Part shown: in pieces, positions 28,816-40,380 of the stretch
Layout: every line of letters begins with the position of its first letter
Numbering within the stretch: position 1 is the stretch's first letter
From: SZUA-442 sp963759175
GTDB lineage: Bacteria; Actinomycetota; Acidimicrobiia; Spongiisociales; UBA5794
NCBI GenBank assembly: GCA_963759175.1
Contig: CAVWXP010000007.1
Location: forward strand, 1 to 64,000
DNA: 64,000 nucleotides
Reading direction: 5' to 3'
Program-made: the position numbers and the translations under genes
The notes under the pieces: model-generated
The model's input: only the letters and a program-made list of their open reading frames with translations
Databases searched by the model: none
What the model was told of the DNA's origin: nothing

Positions 28816-29046
28816 CTAGGCGCCGAATCCGATCCCACGCTCCTGTGGCTTGTCGAATTCGACGAAGGCGATCGATCCGACCGCAATGCCGAATCGATGC
28901 CCGCGCGCGTCCGTGATCCACAACACGGCCTCACCCTTCTTGACAGCCCGCTCGAACGCGTCGATGACGATCTGGGTCTCCTCGACCTCGATCTCGAGTT
29001 CGCGTGCGGATGCGACACCGACCCTGACCTTGAACACATCAGCCAT
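28816..29046 (-). CDS. DUF3107 family protein
   Basis: The 76-residue protein begins MADVFKVRVGVASARELEIE and contains KGEAVLWITDARGHRFGIAVGSIAFVEF. This matches the small actinobacterial DUF3107 family, which is often beside whiB or helicase genes. It is likely an all-beta cytosolic protein of unknown function. It converges with whiB, leaving 13 bases between stop codons, and lies 33 bases downstream of mrp on the same strand. Confidence 0.9.
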   Translation of the reverse strand: MADVFKVRVGVASARELEIEVEETQIVIDAFERAVKKGEAVLWITDARGHRFGIAVGSIAFVEFDKPQERGIGFGA

Positions 29047-29079
29047 GAACGCCCTCCTCGTGTGAACCGATGGTACCCA

Positions 29080-30180
29080 TCACGAGATCACCAGCTCGGG
29101 ATGCGCTCGCAGGCGAGGCCCCCTGGCGACCAACTCTTCGGCGAGGTCCGCGAAGGCCTGCGCCGCTTCCCCGTCGGGCTCGACGACGATGATCGGACGA
29201 CCCTCGTCGGCGCCTTCGCGGAGCGCCGGAACGAGCGGGACCATGCCGAGGAGGGGCACGTCGAGCGTCTCGGCGAGTTCCTCTCCCCCACCTGCGCCGA
29301 AGATCTCGTAGCGCTTGCCGTCGTCCCCGGTGAACCATGACATGTTCTCGACGACGCCGATGATGTCCTGGTTCACCTTGCGGGCCATGAGCCCGGCACG
29401 CACCGCCACGCGCTGTGCCGTCGGCTGGGGCGTGGTCACCACCATGATCTCCGATCGCGGCAGGTACTGGCTGATGGAGATGGCCACGTCACCGGTTCCG
29501 GGCGGCATGTCGATCAGGAGGTAGTCGAGATCACCCCAATGGACATCGACGAGGAACTGTTCGAGGGCCTTGTGCAGCATGGGACCGCGCCACACGACCG
29601 CTTGGTCCGGCTGGACGAAGAAGTCCATGGAGATAACGGCGACACCGTGCGCCTCGGGGGGCAACAGCATGTCGTCGAGCACCGTGGGCGGCCGATCGAT
29701 GCCCATCATCTTCGGGATCGAGAAGCCCCACACATCGGCGTCGATGATCCCGACCCTGAGGCCCTTCCTCGCGAGTGCGACGGCGAGATTGGCCGTGACG
29801 GAGGACTTGCCGACACCGCCCTTGCCCGATGCCACGCCCACCACGCGTGTCTTGCTCCCGGCCTTGCCGATCGTCACCTCGCGCGCCTGGGCGTTTCCCC
29901 CACGCAGTTCGGCGGACAGTGCTCCACGTTCCTCATCCGTCATCGAGGTGAACGAGACATCGACGTTCGTCACCCCCGCCACGCTCATCGCTGCGGCGGT
30001 CACGTCGCTGGTGAGCTGGTCCTTGAGCGGGCATCCGGGAATGGTCAACGCCACGAGCACCGACACGACACCGCTCGCGACATCGAGATCGCGCACCATG
30101 CCGAGCTCACCCAGGGATCGGTGGATCTCGGGGTCCTCGACCGCTTCGATCGCTGCCCTGACTGCATCAACATCAACCAC
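29080..30180 (-). CDS. mrp: Mrp/ApbC-type iron-sulfur cluster carrier ATPase
   Basis: The 366-residue protein has an N-terminal MIP18/DUF59 domain (1-85, with EDPEIHRSLGELGMVRD). A P-loop ATPase domain follows with deviant Walker A GKGGVGKSS at 119-127 and a switch region DYLLIDMPPGTGD. The CxxC seen in many Mrp proteins is missing: the segment reads ENMSWFTGDDGKRYEIFG, as in some actinobacterial members. It probably delivers Fe-S clusters. It is divergent from a SufR-like regulator and close to aconitase, an Fe-S enzyme. Confidence 0.92.
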   Translation of the reverse strand: MVDVDAVRAAIEAVEDPEIHRSLGELGMVRDLDVASGVVSVLVALTIPGCPLKDQLTSDVTAAAMSVAGVTNVDVSFTSMTDEERGALSAELRGGNAQAREVTIGKAGSKTRVVGVASGKGGVGKSSVTANLAVALARKGLRVGIIDADVWGFSIPKMMGIDRPPTVLDDMLLPPEAHGVAVISMDFFVQPDQAVVWRGPMLHKALEQFLVDVHWGDLDYLLIDMPPGTGDVAISISQYLPRSEIMVVTTPQPTAQRVAVRAGLMARKVNQDIIGVVENMSWFTGDDGKRYEIFGAGGGEELAETLDVPLLGMVPLVPALREGADEGRPIIVVEPDGEAAQAFADLAEELVARGPRLRAHPELVIS

Positions 30181-30204
30181 TGGGAACTCCTATCGGCGTA
30201 GTGC

Positions 30205-30219
30205 TAATGAGGTTAATGA
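30205..30219. promoter_or_regulatory. TAATGA direct repeat in mrp/regulator divergent region
   Basis: Two copies of TAATGA, at 30205-30210 and 30214-30219, are spaced nine bases apart start to start. They form an AT-rich island in an otherwise GC-rich 120-base divergent region. They lie about 25-40 bases upstream of the mrp start, where a promoter or operator would sit. The role is inference. Confidence 0.35.
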
Positions 30220-30300
30220 CGGGGGCGGGGCGTCGGGGCGCTCGCTGATGCCGCGGGACTCGACCCCCTCGAGGTCGTAGACTCGGGACGGAGGAGATCC

Positions 30301-30960
30301 ATGGCGACTGAATCGTTCGACACACAGATCGAGGTCATCACCTCGGCCCTGGGTGACACCACGAGGCGTGGCATCTACGTCATGATTCGCGAGTCCCACG
30401 AGCCGGTGACCGCGGCGCAGATAGCCAAGGCCTTCGACATCCACCCCAATGTGGCGCGGCATCACCTCGATCGACTGGCATCGAGTGACTTCATTCGGGT
30501 GTCCGATGCACGTCCCGAACACCCGACGTCGGGACGTCCGGCGAAACGCTACGAGGTCACGGAGAAGTCGGTCAACCTCCAGTATTCGGCTCGCAAGTAC
30601 GACAAGCTCGCGGAACTCCTCACCGCCGTCATCGAGCGCCTCGACGACGGCCGGGCGCTCGACCTCGCCGAGGAGGTCGGGCACGAGTTCGGGCGGTCGC
30701 TCGGCGCCGAGATCGGGATCGCCGATCAGGAGGGGTACGAGGTGGCGGCGATGGCGGTGGCAACGGCCATGATGGGCAGCGGGCTCGGGGCTTCCACGGT
30801 TCCCGGCGAGAACCGCATCGTCGCCCAGTTCTGTCCGCTCCGCGACGAGTCGGCCGATGGGTCAGAGGTGATCCGTCGTATCGACCACGGCATCGTCCAG
30901 GGCCTGCTCGAATCTGCAGCCGAACGCCCCGTCGAACTGGGTGTTCCGCACCTCGGGTGA
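30301..30960 (+). CDS. SufR-like winged-helix transcription regulator
   Basis: The 219-residue protein has an ArsR-type winged helix at about 10-95. The recognition part is VTAAQIAKAFDIHPNVARHHLDRLASSDFI and the wing is SGRPAKRYEVTEKS. The C-terminal domain has the layout of SufR-type Fe-S sensors, with AQFCPLRDES (C178) followed by IRRIDHGIVQGLLES. Only this one cysteine of the usual three or so is present. It may therefore sense a cluster poorly, or sense something else. GGAGGAG precedes the ATG. It is divergent from mrp and converges on acnA. Confidence 0.8.
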   Translation: MATESFDTQIEVITSALGDTTRRGIYVMIRESHEPVTAAQIAKAFDIHPNVARHHLDRLASSDFIRVSDARPEHPTSGRPAKRYEVTEKSVNLQYSARKYDKLAELLTAVIERLDDGRALDLAEEVGHEFGRSLGAEIGIADQEGYEVAAMAVATAMMGSGLGASTVPGENRIVAQFCPLRDESADGSEVIRRIDHGIVQGLLESAAERPVELGVPHLG

Positions 30961-30991
30961 CGCCTCACATCAGCGGCCGCCGGCGACGTGT

Positions 30992-33670
<2,679 letters not shown>

Positions 33671-33725
33671 CGCGGTGTCTCCTCGATTCGGCGGATTCGG
33701 ACAACCTCAGGATGCAAGGTTAGAT

Positions 33726-33763
33726 GGCGCCCGACACGCATTTTCGCCGGCAAGTCGGGCGCC
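33726..33763. terminator. Inverted repeat between molybdopterin oxidoreductase and acnA
   Basis: GGCGCCCGAC at 33726-33735 pairs perfectly with GTCGGGCGCC at 33754-33763 across an 18-base loop. It lies about 90 bases downstream of the oxidoreductase stop and about 55 bases upstream of the acnA start on the same strand. It may be a factor-independent terminator of the first gene, though no strong T run follows, or an acnA operator. Confidence 0.45.
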
Positions 33764-33854
33764 GTTTGTGCAGTGCGGCAAGGTCGTGCGTTCTTCGACG
33801 ACGAGACAGGCCGTCCCTGCCGCGACGGGCAAGAGCGATCGATCCTGCCCCTGT

Positions 33855-34466
33855 TCAGTCTCCCCAGTAGCGCTGCTCGGAGAAGGGATCGCCGTACATG
33901 TGGTAGCCGTTGCGCTCCCAGAAGCCGGGAGCGTCCTCAGCCATCACCGTGAAGCCACGGACCCACTTGACCGACTTCCAGAAATACAGGTGCGGGACGA
34001 CGAGCCGCAGGGGGTAGCCGTGCTCGAGGTCGAGCGGTTCACCCTCATAGGTATGGGCGAACATGCTCGTGTCGGCGAGGAAGTCGGCGATCGGGAGATT
34101 GGCCGTGTACCCGTGATAGGCGTGGACCATGACATGGGTCGCATCGGGTGACGGCTCGGCGGCCTCCCACAGGGCACGGGTCGGGATCCCGGTCCACGTC
34201 GTGTCGAACTTCGTCCATTTGGTGACACAGTGGATGTCGGCGGTCTGGCTGGTGGTTGGCATGGCCATGATGTCATCCCAACCCCATCGACGCTCCCTGG
34301 CCACGAGGCCGTCGATCGAGAAGTCCCAGGTCGCGAGGTCGACATCGGGGATCGAGCCGGCCTGGAGCACCGGGAATCGTGTCGTGTGGTACTGGCCGGG
34401 GGGAAGGCGCCCCGGATCAATGCCGAGTTCATCGAGTTCGGCGCGATTGCGGGAGAAGAAGGACAT
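33855..34466 (-). CDS. Sulfite-oxidase-family molybdopterin oxidoreductase
   Basis: The 203-residue protein is a compact molybdopterin-binding domain of the sulfite oxidase/YedY family. The probable molybdenum ligand is C80 in DIHCVTKWTKFDTTW. The family sequence LRLVVPHLYFWKSVKWVRG follows near 150-175. It has no Tat signal, no haem domain and no dimerisation domain, so it is the short cytosolic form. Its substrate is unknown. It is divergent from the TlpA-like lipoprotein gene. Confidence 0.9.
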   Translation of the reverse strand: MSFFSRNRAELDELGIDPGRLPPGQYHTTRFPVLQAGSIPDVDLATWDFSIDGLVARERRWGWDDIMAMPTTSQTADIHCVTKWTKFDTTWTGIPTRALWEAAEPSPDATHVMVHAYHGYTANLPIADFLADTSMFAHTYEGEPLDLEHGYPLRLVVPHLYFWKSVKWVRGFTVMAEDAPGFWERNGYHMYGDPFSEQRYWGD

Positions 34467-34556
34467 GGCGGGCAGGCTAGACGATCACGACCATGCCGTC
34501 CGCCCCCGGGCGGCGCCATCGACAGGTATTCGTGTCCCGCATCTACCTTCCCGACC

Positions 34557-35072
34557 ATGAATCGAACGGCACGCCTCATCCCCGTGGTCGTGGCGATCCT
34601 GGCCGTCGCCGTTGCGGGATGCACGTCTGACGACGGGACCGGGCCGTCGGCAGGGGAACCGAGCGAGATCGCCCCCATATTCGCCGTGGAGACCACGGAC
34701 GGTGACTTCAACCTCTCCGATCACCTCGCGACCGACGGGCGCCCCGTCTTCTTGAACCTGTGGGCATCGTGGTGCTTCCCCTGCCGTGAGGAGATGCCGG
34801 CGATCGATCGATCCGCAGCTGCCAACCCCGGCGTCAAGTTCCTCGGCGTTTCGGTGCAGGACTCCAGGGATGACGCCGTCGCATTCGGCAACGAGATCGG
34901 GGTGACCTACGAGCTGGGATTCGACGACGACGATGCCGTCAACGACGCATACAACCCGCTCGGTCTGCCCGCTTCCTACATCATCTCGGCGGACGGGATC
35001 ATCCTCGAGGAGATCTTCGGCAAGGTCACCGAGGAGGATCTCGCCGAGAAGTTCGCTGAGCACTTCGGCTGA
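34557..35072 (+). CDS. TlpA-like thioredoxin-fold lipoprotein
   Basis: I start this 171-residue protein at the ATG at 34557; the frame upstream is not protein-like. The N-terminus is a lipoprotein signal peptide ending in a lipobox (AVAGC, lipid-modified C22). The thioredoxin domain has WASWCFPC with the redox pair C73/C76 and the cis-proline region GLPASYIIS. It probably reduces disulfides or supports cytochrome maturation outside the membrane. No ccm or ccs gene is adjacent, so its partner is unclear. Confidence 0.9.
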   Translation: MNRTARLIPVVVAILAVAVAGCTSDDGTGPSAGEPSEIAPIFAVETTDGDFNLSDHLATDGRPVFLNLWASWCFPCREEMPAIDRSAAANPGVKFLGVSVQDSRDDAVAFGNEIGVTYELGFDDDDAVNDAYNPLGLPASYIISADGIILEEIFGKVTEEDLAEKFAEHFG

Positions 35073-35164
35073 TCCCTTCCGACCGACGAATCGGCTGGAG
35101 CGTCGGTTCACACGGTCACTGGTACCTTGCCGATCACGCCGATCGATCGCGATGGACCTCGCCC

Positions 35165-35857
35165 ATGGACGACACAATGGCTCGCGCCACATGGACCGAC
35201 GGAGCACGCTCCGTGGTTCCCCTGCTCCTGGGGATCGTGCCGTTCGGATTGATCTTCGGGGTGACGGCGGTCAACGCCGACGTTCCGCCGATCGCGGCGT
35301 GGGCCTCATCGTTCATCGTGTTCGCCGGTGCGTCACAGATCGCCATCGTGGAGGTGCTCGATAACGGCGGCGCCGCTGTCGTCGCGTTCGCGACCGCCGT
35401 CGTGATCAACGCACGACTGATGATGTACTCCGCTGACATGGGTCGGTACACGTCGGCATTCCCCATTCCCGTGCGCATGCCGCTGAGCTACCTGCTCACC
35501 GACCAGGCCTACCTGGTCACGGTGCACCGATTCCCGTCGCCCTCACATCGCGACGGCCTCCTGCACTTCTACTTCGGCGCCGGACTCACGCTGTGGACCG
35601 TGTGGCAGATCTCCACGACGAGCGGCATGGTCCTGGGAACCGCGGTCCCCGAGTCGTGGTCGCTCGGGTTCGCGATCCCGCTGACCTTCATGGCCCTGCT
35701 CGTCCTCGCCGTGAAGGATCGGCCCCAGCTCGTCGCTGCGGTCGTCGGCGCCCTCGTTGCGGTGGCAGGGGTCGGACTCCCGTACAGCCTCGGCCTGCTC
35801 ATCGGTGCGGCGGCCGGGGTCGCCGCCGGCATGGTGGCAGCGAGGTCGGCCAGATGA
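35165..35857 (+). CDS. azlC: AzlC-type branched-chain amino acid exporter subunit
   Basis: The 230-residue polytopic membrane protein starts the AzlC signature at GARSVVPLLLGIVPFGLIFG and has FIVFAGASQIAIVEVL and NARLMMYSADM. About seven hydrophobic helices are visible. With AzlD it forms an exporter of leucine, isoleucine and valine, or analogues. Its stop overlaps the azlD start (ATGA). Confidence 0.93.
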   Translation: MDDTMARATWTDGARSVVPLLLGIVPFGLIFGVTAVNADVPPIAAWASSFIVFAGASQIAIVEVLDNGGAAVVAFATAVVINARLMMYSADMGRYTSAFPIPVRMPLSYLLTDQAYLVTVHRFPSPSHRDGLLHFYFGAGLTLWTVWQISTTSGMVLGTAVPESWSLGFAIPLTFMALLVLAVKDRPQLVAAVVGALVAVAGVGLPYSLGLLIGAAAGVAAGMVAARSAR

Positions 35858-36177
35858 CGATGTGGATCGTCGTCATCGCTGCGGGCATCGCGACCTTTGC
35901 GATGCGGTTCTCGTTCATCGCGCTCTTCGGGCGCATCAACGTTCCGCCGACGCTCGAGGAGGCCCTGCGGTATGTCGCACCCGCCGTCCTTGCCGCATTG
36001 ACCGTTCCCGCGGTCATCGCCCCAGGGGGTGCGTTCGATCCGTGGAACGCCTTCGTGCCCGCTGCGGTCATCGGAGGCGTCGCCGCGTGGCGGACGCGGA
36101 GCATCGGCGCTTCCATCCTCATCGGCCTCCCCGCCCTGTGGCTCCTGCAGTGGTTGGTGGACACGATCCGGGTGTGA
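35854..36177 (+). CDS. azlD: AzlD-type branched-chain amino acid exporter subunit
   Basis: The 107-residue protein starts at the ATG at 35854, overlapping the azlC stop by four bases. It has four membrane helices and the AzlD N-terminal pattern (AAGIATFAMRFSFIALFGR), then the conserved RYVAPAVLAALTVPAV. It is the small partner subunit of AzlC. Confidence 0.92.
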   Translation: MTMWIVVIAAGIATFAMRFSFIALFGRINVPPTLEEALRYVAPAVLAALTVPAVIAPGGAFDPWNAFVPAAVIGGVAAWRTRSIGASILIGLPALWLLQWLVDTIRV

Positions 36178-36200
36178 CCGCGAGATCGCGACGTTCGGTC

Positions 36201-36968
36201 TCAACGGCCCTTCCACTCGGGTTGCCTCTTGTCCACGAAAGCAGCGACGCCCTCTGCACCGTCCTCGGTGAGCGCCGTCGCCGTCAGGCCGAGGTGGAGC
36301 ACATCGAGGGCTGAGTCGATGTCGAGGTCGGCCATTGCAGCGAGCGAACGTTTGCCGAGCGCCAGGGCGGCAGGTGATCGAGCGAGGAGCGAGGCTGCCG
36401 TGGCTGCGACCTCGTCGTCGAGCCGGTCCCGGGACACGACCCGTGTCACGAGGCCGAGATCATGGGCGTCGGTCGCGGTGAGGATGCGGCCGGTCATCAT
36501 CATGTCGACGAGCACCTTGCGAGGCATCGACCGGATCAGTACGGCCGAGATCATCATGGGCCAGAGCCCGAGGTCGATCTCGGGGGTCCCCATCCGGGCG
36601 TCGTCCACGGCGATCGTGATGTCGCAGGCAACGGCGAGACCGAAGCCTCCACCGAGGGCCACCCCATTGACCCTGCCGATGATCGGTTTCGGATTCATCT
36701 GCAAGGCTCGCAGCAGGTCCGCCAACGAACCCCGTGCACCGTGGCCCGTGAGCGGCGCATCGACGAACCCACCAGAGAGATCTCCGCCGGCGGAAAACGC
36801 ACGATCGCCAGCTCCGGTCAGCACGACGACGCCGACGTCGGGGTCGACGGCCGACCGCTCCACCGCGGCACGCAGCTCGTCCATCGCGGCATTCGACAAT
36901 GCGTTGCGTCGTTCCGGGTCGTCGATGACGATCGTTGCCACCCGTCCGGCGACGTCATAGGTGATCAC
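36201..36968 (-). CDS. Enoyl-CoA hydratase/isomerase family protein
   Basis: The 255-residue crotonase-fold protein has oxyanion-hole segments FSAGGDLSGG and GRVNGVALGGGFGLAVA. One catalytic acid position is kept in GTPEIDLGLWP. The position of the second hydratase glutamate reads VDMMMTG, with Asp in place of Glu. The reaction may therefore differ from plain enoyl hydration, and the substrate cannot be named. It stands alone and is divergent from the DUF5317 gene. Confidence 0.88.
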   Translation of the reverse strand: MITYDVAGRVATIVIDDPERRNALSNAAMDELRAAVERSAVDPDVGVVVLTGAGDRAFSAGGDLSGGFVDAPLTGHGARGSLADLLRALQMNPKPIIGRVNGVALGGGFGLAVACDITIAVDDARMGTPEIDLGLWPMMISAVLIRSMPRKVLVDMMMTGRILTATDAHDLGLVTRVVSRDRLDDEVAATAASLLARSPAALALGKRSLAAMADLDIDSALDVLHLGLTATALTEDGAEGVAAFVDKRQPEWKGR

Positions 36969-37058
36969 GGGCCCCTCCGAACCTCGGATCGCGAAACTCT
37001 ACCCAGAAAGCCCACAGGACCCCGCTGAGCAACCGACTCCGAGGGCTATCGTCAGCAC

Positions 37059-37619
37059 ATGCAGTGGATTCTGCTCGTCCTCGTCATCTCCATCATCATC
37101 GGGGCCCTGCGCGGGGGCAAGCTCCGCAACCTCACGGAGATCCGGGTCAACGCTTGGTGGCTCCTCCCGATCGCATTCCTCCTCCTCACGGCGTCGAGCT
37201 TCGTCCCCGATGGTTACGACGATGTCGCCGTCGGCCTGGTCCTCGCGAGCTATGCGCCCCTGTTGCTGTTCGTATGGCTCAATCGGGACCTATCGGGGAT
37301 CTGGATCGCGGGACTCGGCATCCTCATGAATTTCAGCGTCATCCTGATCAACGGTGGAATGCCCGTGCTCGAACAGGCGGCCGTCCTGGCCGGGGAGACC
37401 GGGGAGCTCATACTCGATGCAAAGCACGTTCTGCTGACCACCGAGACTCGCCTCCCATTCCTCGCCGACATCATCCCGCTGCCCGGTGCGGTCCTATCGC
37501 TCGGCGACCTGTTCCTGGCGATCGGCGTCGGGGTCTTCCTCGAGGATCAGATGCGCCAACCACTGACGCTGTTCGCCCATCGCGTCACGGGTGTGCCGGG
37601 GTCAGCAGCCGACACCTGA
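37059..37619 (+). CDS. DUF5317 membrane protein
   Basis: The 186-residue protein has about five membrane helices, beginning MQWILLVLVISIIIGALRGG. It contains ILMNFSVILINGGMPV and LPFLADIIPLPGAVLSLGDLFL, sequences I associate with the DUF5317 family of Actinomycetota and Thermoleophilia-like genomes. Its function is unknown. It converges on the HD-domain gene at 37682. Confidence 0.82.
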   Translation: MQWILLVLVISIIIGALRGGKLRNLTEIRVNAWWLLPIAFLLLTASSFVPDGYDDVAVGLVLASYAPLLLFVWLNRDLSGIWIAGLGILMNFSVILINGGMPVLEQAAVLAGETGELILDAKHVLLTTETRLPFLADIIPLPGAVLSLGDLFLAIGVGVFLEDQMRQPLTLFAHRVTGVPGSAADT

Positions 37620-37681
37620 TCGAAGTGGCCTCGGTCAGCGCGGTGGATCGATGTCGTGACCGGTCGGCAGGTTCGGCAGGC

Positions 37682-38920
37682 TCAGTACGGGATCTCCCCG
37701 CGGAACACGAGAACCCGTCGCAACGATGCGGCCACCTGCGGATCGAACTCGTATGCCGAGCCCTGATGGATCCGCTCGAGGGCTTCCACCGGTGACAGGC
37801 CCATCTCGACCTGGCCCTGGTCGTATGCCGAAGCCACTTTGATGATCTTCGACGGCATCGGCACATCCGGATCGATCTCGATGCCAGGCGACCGGTACGG
37901 CCGGTGCTGACCCTCGACGAGGGTGCTGACCTGCTCGAGATACGGCGCCTCCGCGATGATCTGGGCGCCCCACCGTGCGATGTCCTCATCGGTGTACCCG
38001 GCCTTGAGGATCGCTGGTTCGTTCAGGGTGATGCGCCCCACGTCGTGCATGAGGGCCGCATACTCGAGTTCGACGACGTCATTGGGATGCAGGCCGAGCT
38101 CCTGGGCGACGGCCACGGCCAGGTCGGCCGTCCTCGTCGAGTGCCCGCGTGGAGCCAGGCCAGCGACCTCGGGGATCTGGGCGAGGGCGCGAATGGTCTG
38201 CCCATAGGTGACGCGGGTCGAGTGATAGCGCTCGAAGGCGAGATGTCCGAATGCATACGGGAGGACGGCGACGGCAAAGGACCACACGCCCATGACCGGC
38301 CAGGTCAGGCCGAACAGCGTGCCTGCGGCGAGCACGGAGATGACGACGGCCCAATCCTCGAGGGCCAGGAGCCACAGGTATCGGCCTGCAAGATCGGTCC
38401 GCTCGACGCCGACGAACGCTGCGACGAGCGCTCGCACGATGAACCACGCCAGGCCACCGAGGGCGACGGCGGCCACGGTGACCCAGTTCGGATCGTCGAG
38501 GCGTGAACCCGCGAGCGCCTCGAAGGCGTAGTGGAAGGTGAAGCCGTAGGTGGCTGCGGCCAATGCGTCGGTGAGGAAGTCGCCGTCCGATCGATGGTTC
38601 CAGGCGTCGAACTGGCGTTGGATGACCCAGCTGACGGCCAAGGCGAGAGCGGTGGCGGCGCCGAAGGCCGTCACGTCGTCGATGAGGACGGATCCGGCGA
38701 CGATCGCACCGATCCCGAGGCTGATGCGTGAACCCGATGGGGCCGGCACCGAGATCAGTGCGACACCGGTGATGGCAACCGTCCATGCGACAGCGTCGAC
38801 GAGCCACGAAGCGGTGTCGACTCCCTCGGTGGAGAGACCGACGGCGGCGAACACTGCGGCGCCGATGGCGAGTACCAGCCAAGCGACGACGCTGATGGTC
38901 CGGAGGCGTCCCTCAGCCAT
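37682..38920 (-). CDS. Membrane HD-domain protein with degenerate HD-GYP motif
   Basis: The ATG at 38920 overlaps the upstream HD-GYP stop by eight bases and gives 412 residues. About eight membrane helices fill roughly 1-215. The soluble HD domain (about 235-400) has RGHSTRTADLAVAVA and LMHDVGRITLNEPAIL, so the HD metal pair is kept. Where active HD-GYP proteins have HHE..DG.GYP it reads EGQHRPYRSPG, so the GYP motif is lost. It may bind rather than hydrolyse cyclic di-GMP, or act on another substrate. Confidence 0.82.
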   Translation of the reverse strand: MAEGRLRTISVVAWLVLAIGAAVFAAVGLSTEGVDTASWLVDAVAWTVAITGVALISVPAPSGSRISLGIGAIVAGSVLIDDVTAFGAATALALAVSWVIQRQFDAWNHRSDGDFLTDALAAATYGFTFHYAFEALAGSRLDDPNWVTVAAVALGGLAWFIVRALVAAFVGVERTDLAGRYLWLLALEDWAVVISVLAAGTLFGLTWPVMGVWSFAVAVLPYAFGHLAFERYHSTRVTYGQTIRALAQIPEVAGLAPRGHSTRTADLAVAVAQELGLHPNDVVELEYAALMHDVGRITLNEPAILKAGYTDEDIARWGAQIIAEAPYLEQVSTLVEGQHRPYRSPGIEIDPDVPMPSKIIKVASAYDQGQVEMGLSPVEALERIHQGSAYEFDPQVAASLRRVLVFRGEIPY

Positions 38921-39926
38921 GGGCAGCCGCCGATCCGCGACCGCGGTTGGTGTCCATGTGGGGCGACTCGGTTGCAGCATGGCTGTGGCCGATCCCCTGC
39001 TCGGCTCGGCGGCGCGCCTCTTCCTCGGAGAGCTCGATCGGTGAGCCGTATCGCTCGCCCGATGCCTCGAGGGCGGTGACGAAGATCTCGACGACCTCGG
39101 GATCGAACTGGGTACCGCCGTGCCTCCGGAGCTCGGCGAAGGCGTACTCCTGGGTGAGGGCGACGCGGTACGACCGGGTCGACGTCATGGCGTCGAAGGA
39201 ATCGGCCACGGCGAGGATCCTCGCCTCGAGCGACGGCGTGGTCCCGGATTCGGCGGTGGAGCCGTGGTACCCGTTGCCGTCGAAGTGGGCATGGTGGTTC
39301 GAGGCGATCTCGACCATGGGGCGAAGGAACTCGACCTCGTTGAGCAGGTCCTCGACGTGATGGACGTGGGCCTGCATCTCGTGATACTCGTCGTCGGTGA
39401 GGCGAGCCTTCTTGCGAATGACCTCGCGGGGCACGGCCAGCTTCCCGACGTCGTGGATGAGCGCAGCCCATCGCAGTTTCTCCAGCTGGTTGCCGTTGAA
39501 CCCGAGGGACTGCCCGATCATGTTCGAGAAGTAGGCGACCCGCTCGGTGTGGCCACGCGTGTAGAGGTCCTTGGCCTCGAGGGCCTTGATGAACCCGGCG
39601 AGCGTCGACAGCTGTGCCTCACGCAGCCGTGCATACGACTCGAACGCCATGTAGCCGGTGAAGAACACGATCCCGATGAGGGGAATCGATGCGGGACCGA
39701 CGAGCAGATATGTGGCACCGAGCAGACCGCCAAGGAAACCCATGCCGACGTAGGGGACGACGAGTTGGGCCAGGTGCGACCACTTGTCGACCTCGCGATG
39801 CCCGTAGACCTGCCGCACGATGAACAAGACCAGCTGGAAGTTGACGAAGCCATAGGTGATCGCCGCACAGTGCCGAAGCGAGTGCCACACGCCAGAGGTT
39901 CGACGTGGTGACCGGCTCGACCCCAT
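38913..39926 (-). CDS. HD-GYP domain protein, intact 3' part
   Basis: The open part gives 337 residues from an ATG at 39926, but the first 15 or so are not family-like. Two or three membrane helices (about 22-100) precede an HD-GYP phosphodiesterase domain with TRGHTERVAYFSNMIG and LIHDVGKLAVPREVI. ASNHHAHFDGNGYHG is in the GYP position. The motif ends in GYH rather than GYP. The real N-terminus lies upstream in other frames (next entry). Whether this part is translated on its own is unknown. Confidence 0.75.
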   Translation of the reverse strand: MGSSRSPRRTSGVWHSLRHCAAITYGFVNFQLVLFIVRQVYGHREVDKWSHLAQLVVPYVGMGFLGGLLGATYLLVGPASIPLIGIVFFTGYMAFESYARLREAQLSTLAGFIKALEAKDLYTRGHTERVAYFSNMIGQSLGFNGNQLEKLRWAALIHDVGKLAVPREVIRKKARLTDDEYHEMQAHVHHVEDLLNEVEFLRPMVEIASNHHAHFDGNGYHGSTAESGTTPSLEARILAVADSFDAMTSTRSYRVALTQEYAFAELRRHGGTQFDPEVVEIFVTALEASGERYGSPIELSEEEARRRAEQGIGHSHAATESPHMDTNRGRGSAAAHG

Positions 39927-40329
39927 GACAAGACGAGCACCGCCACCGATGACGGAAGCACCGTGACCAGATCTGGCCGAAGTTCACCGCCGGCTGGAAC
40001 CATCGACGTTCGCGAATGTCGGCTGGCGTGAGGAGAGCCAGCGCAGCCATGCAGCGCAGCACCAAGCACCGCTGATTCGAAGCCGAAAGACCACCGCTCC
40101 GGTCATGATCACCATCACGCTTGGGCTGGCGAACAGCTTGTCGTTGACCTCGACCGTGTTCCACTCGAAGAACACGAACGCAGCAGCGAAGAGCCCCCAG
40201 AGCCAAATCGGGCTTGGGAAGCTCCTGCAGGGCGAGCAGCAGGCCAAGGACGGCGGCGCCAGCGATGGCGAAGCCGATCGCTAGGCGCATCTTGGCCTTC
40301 TGTTGCCGAACCAGTTCGTTCGGGTACAT
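39885..40329 (-). pseudogene. Frameshifted N-terminal region of the HD-GYP protein
   Basis: From an ATG at 40329 with GAGGAAC upstream the product starts MYPNELVRQQKAKMRLAIGF and a membrane helix. Near 40200 the sensible reading changes frame to WGLFAAAFVFFEWNTVEVND and SPSVMVIMTGAVVF. Near 40060 it changes again to MAALALLTPADIRERRWFQP, and near 39968 to LVTVLPSSVAVLVLSWG. It then reaches the frame of the intact HD-GYP part by about 39885. Four frame changes in 450 bases mean decay or local sequence error. Hydrophobic, family-like sequence in each piece argues for a once intact gene. Confidence 0.65.
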
Positions 40330-40380
40330 GGCTGTTCCTCGGGTCAGGAACGATTTTGGAGAGGGGGATTCCCGGGACTC

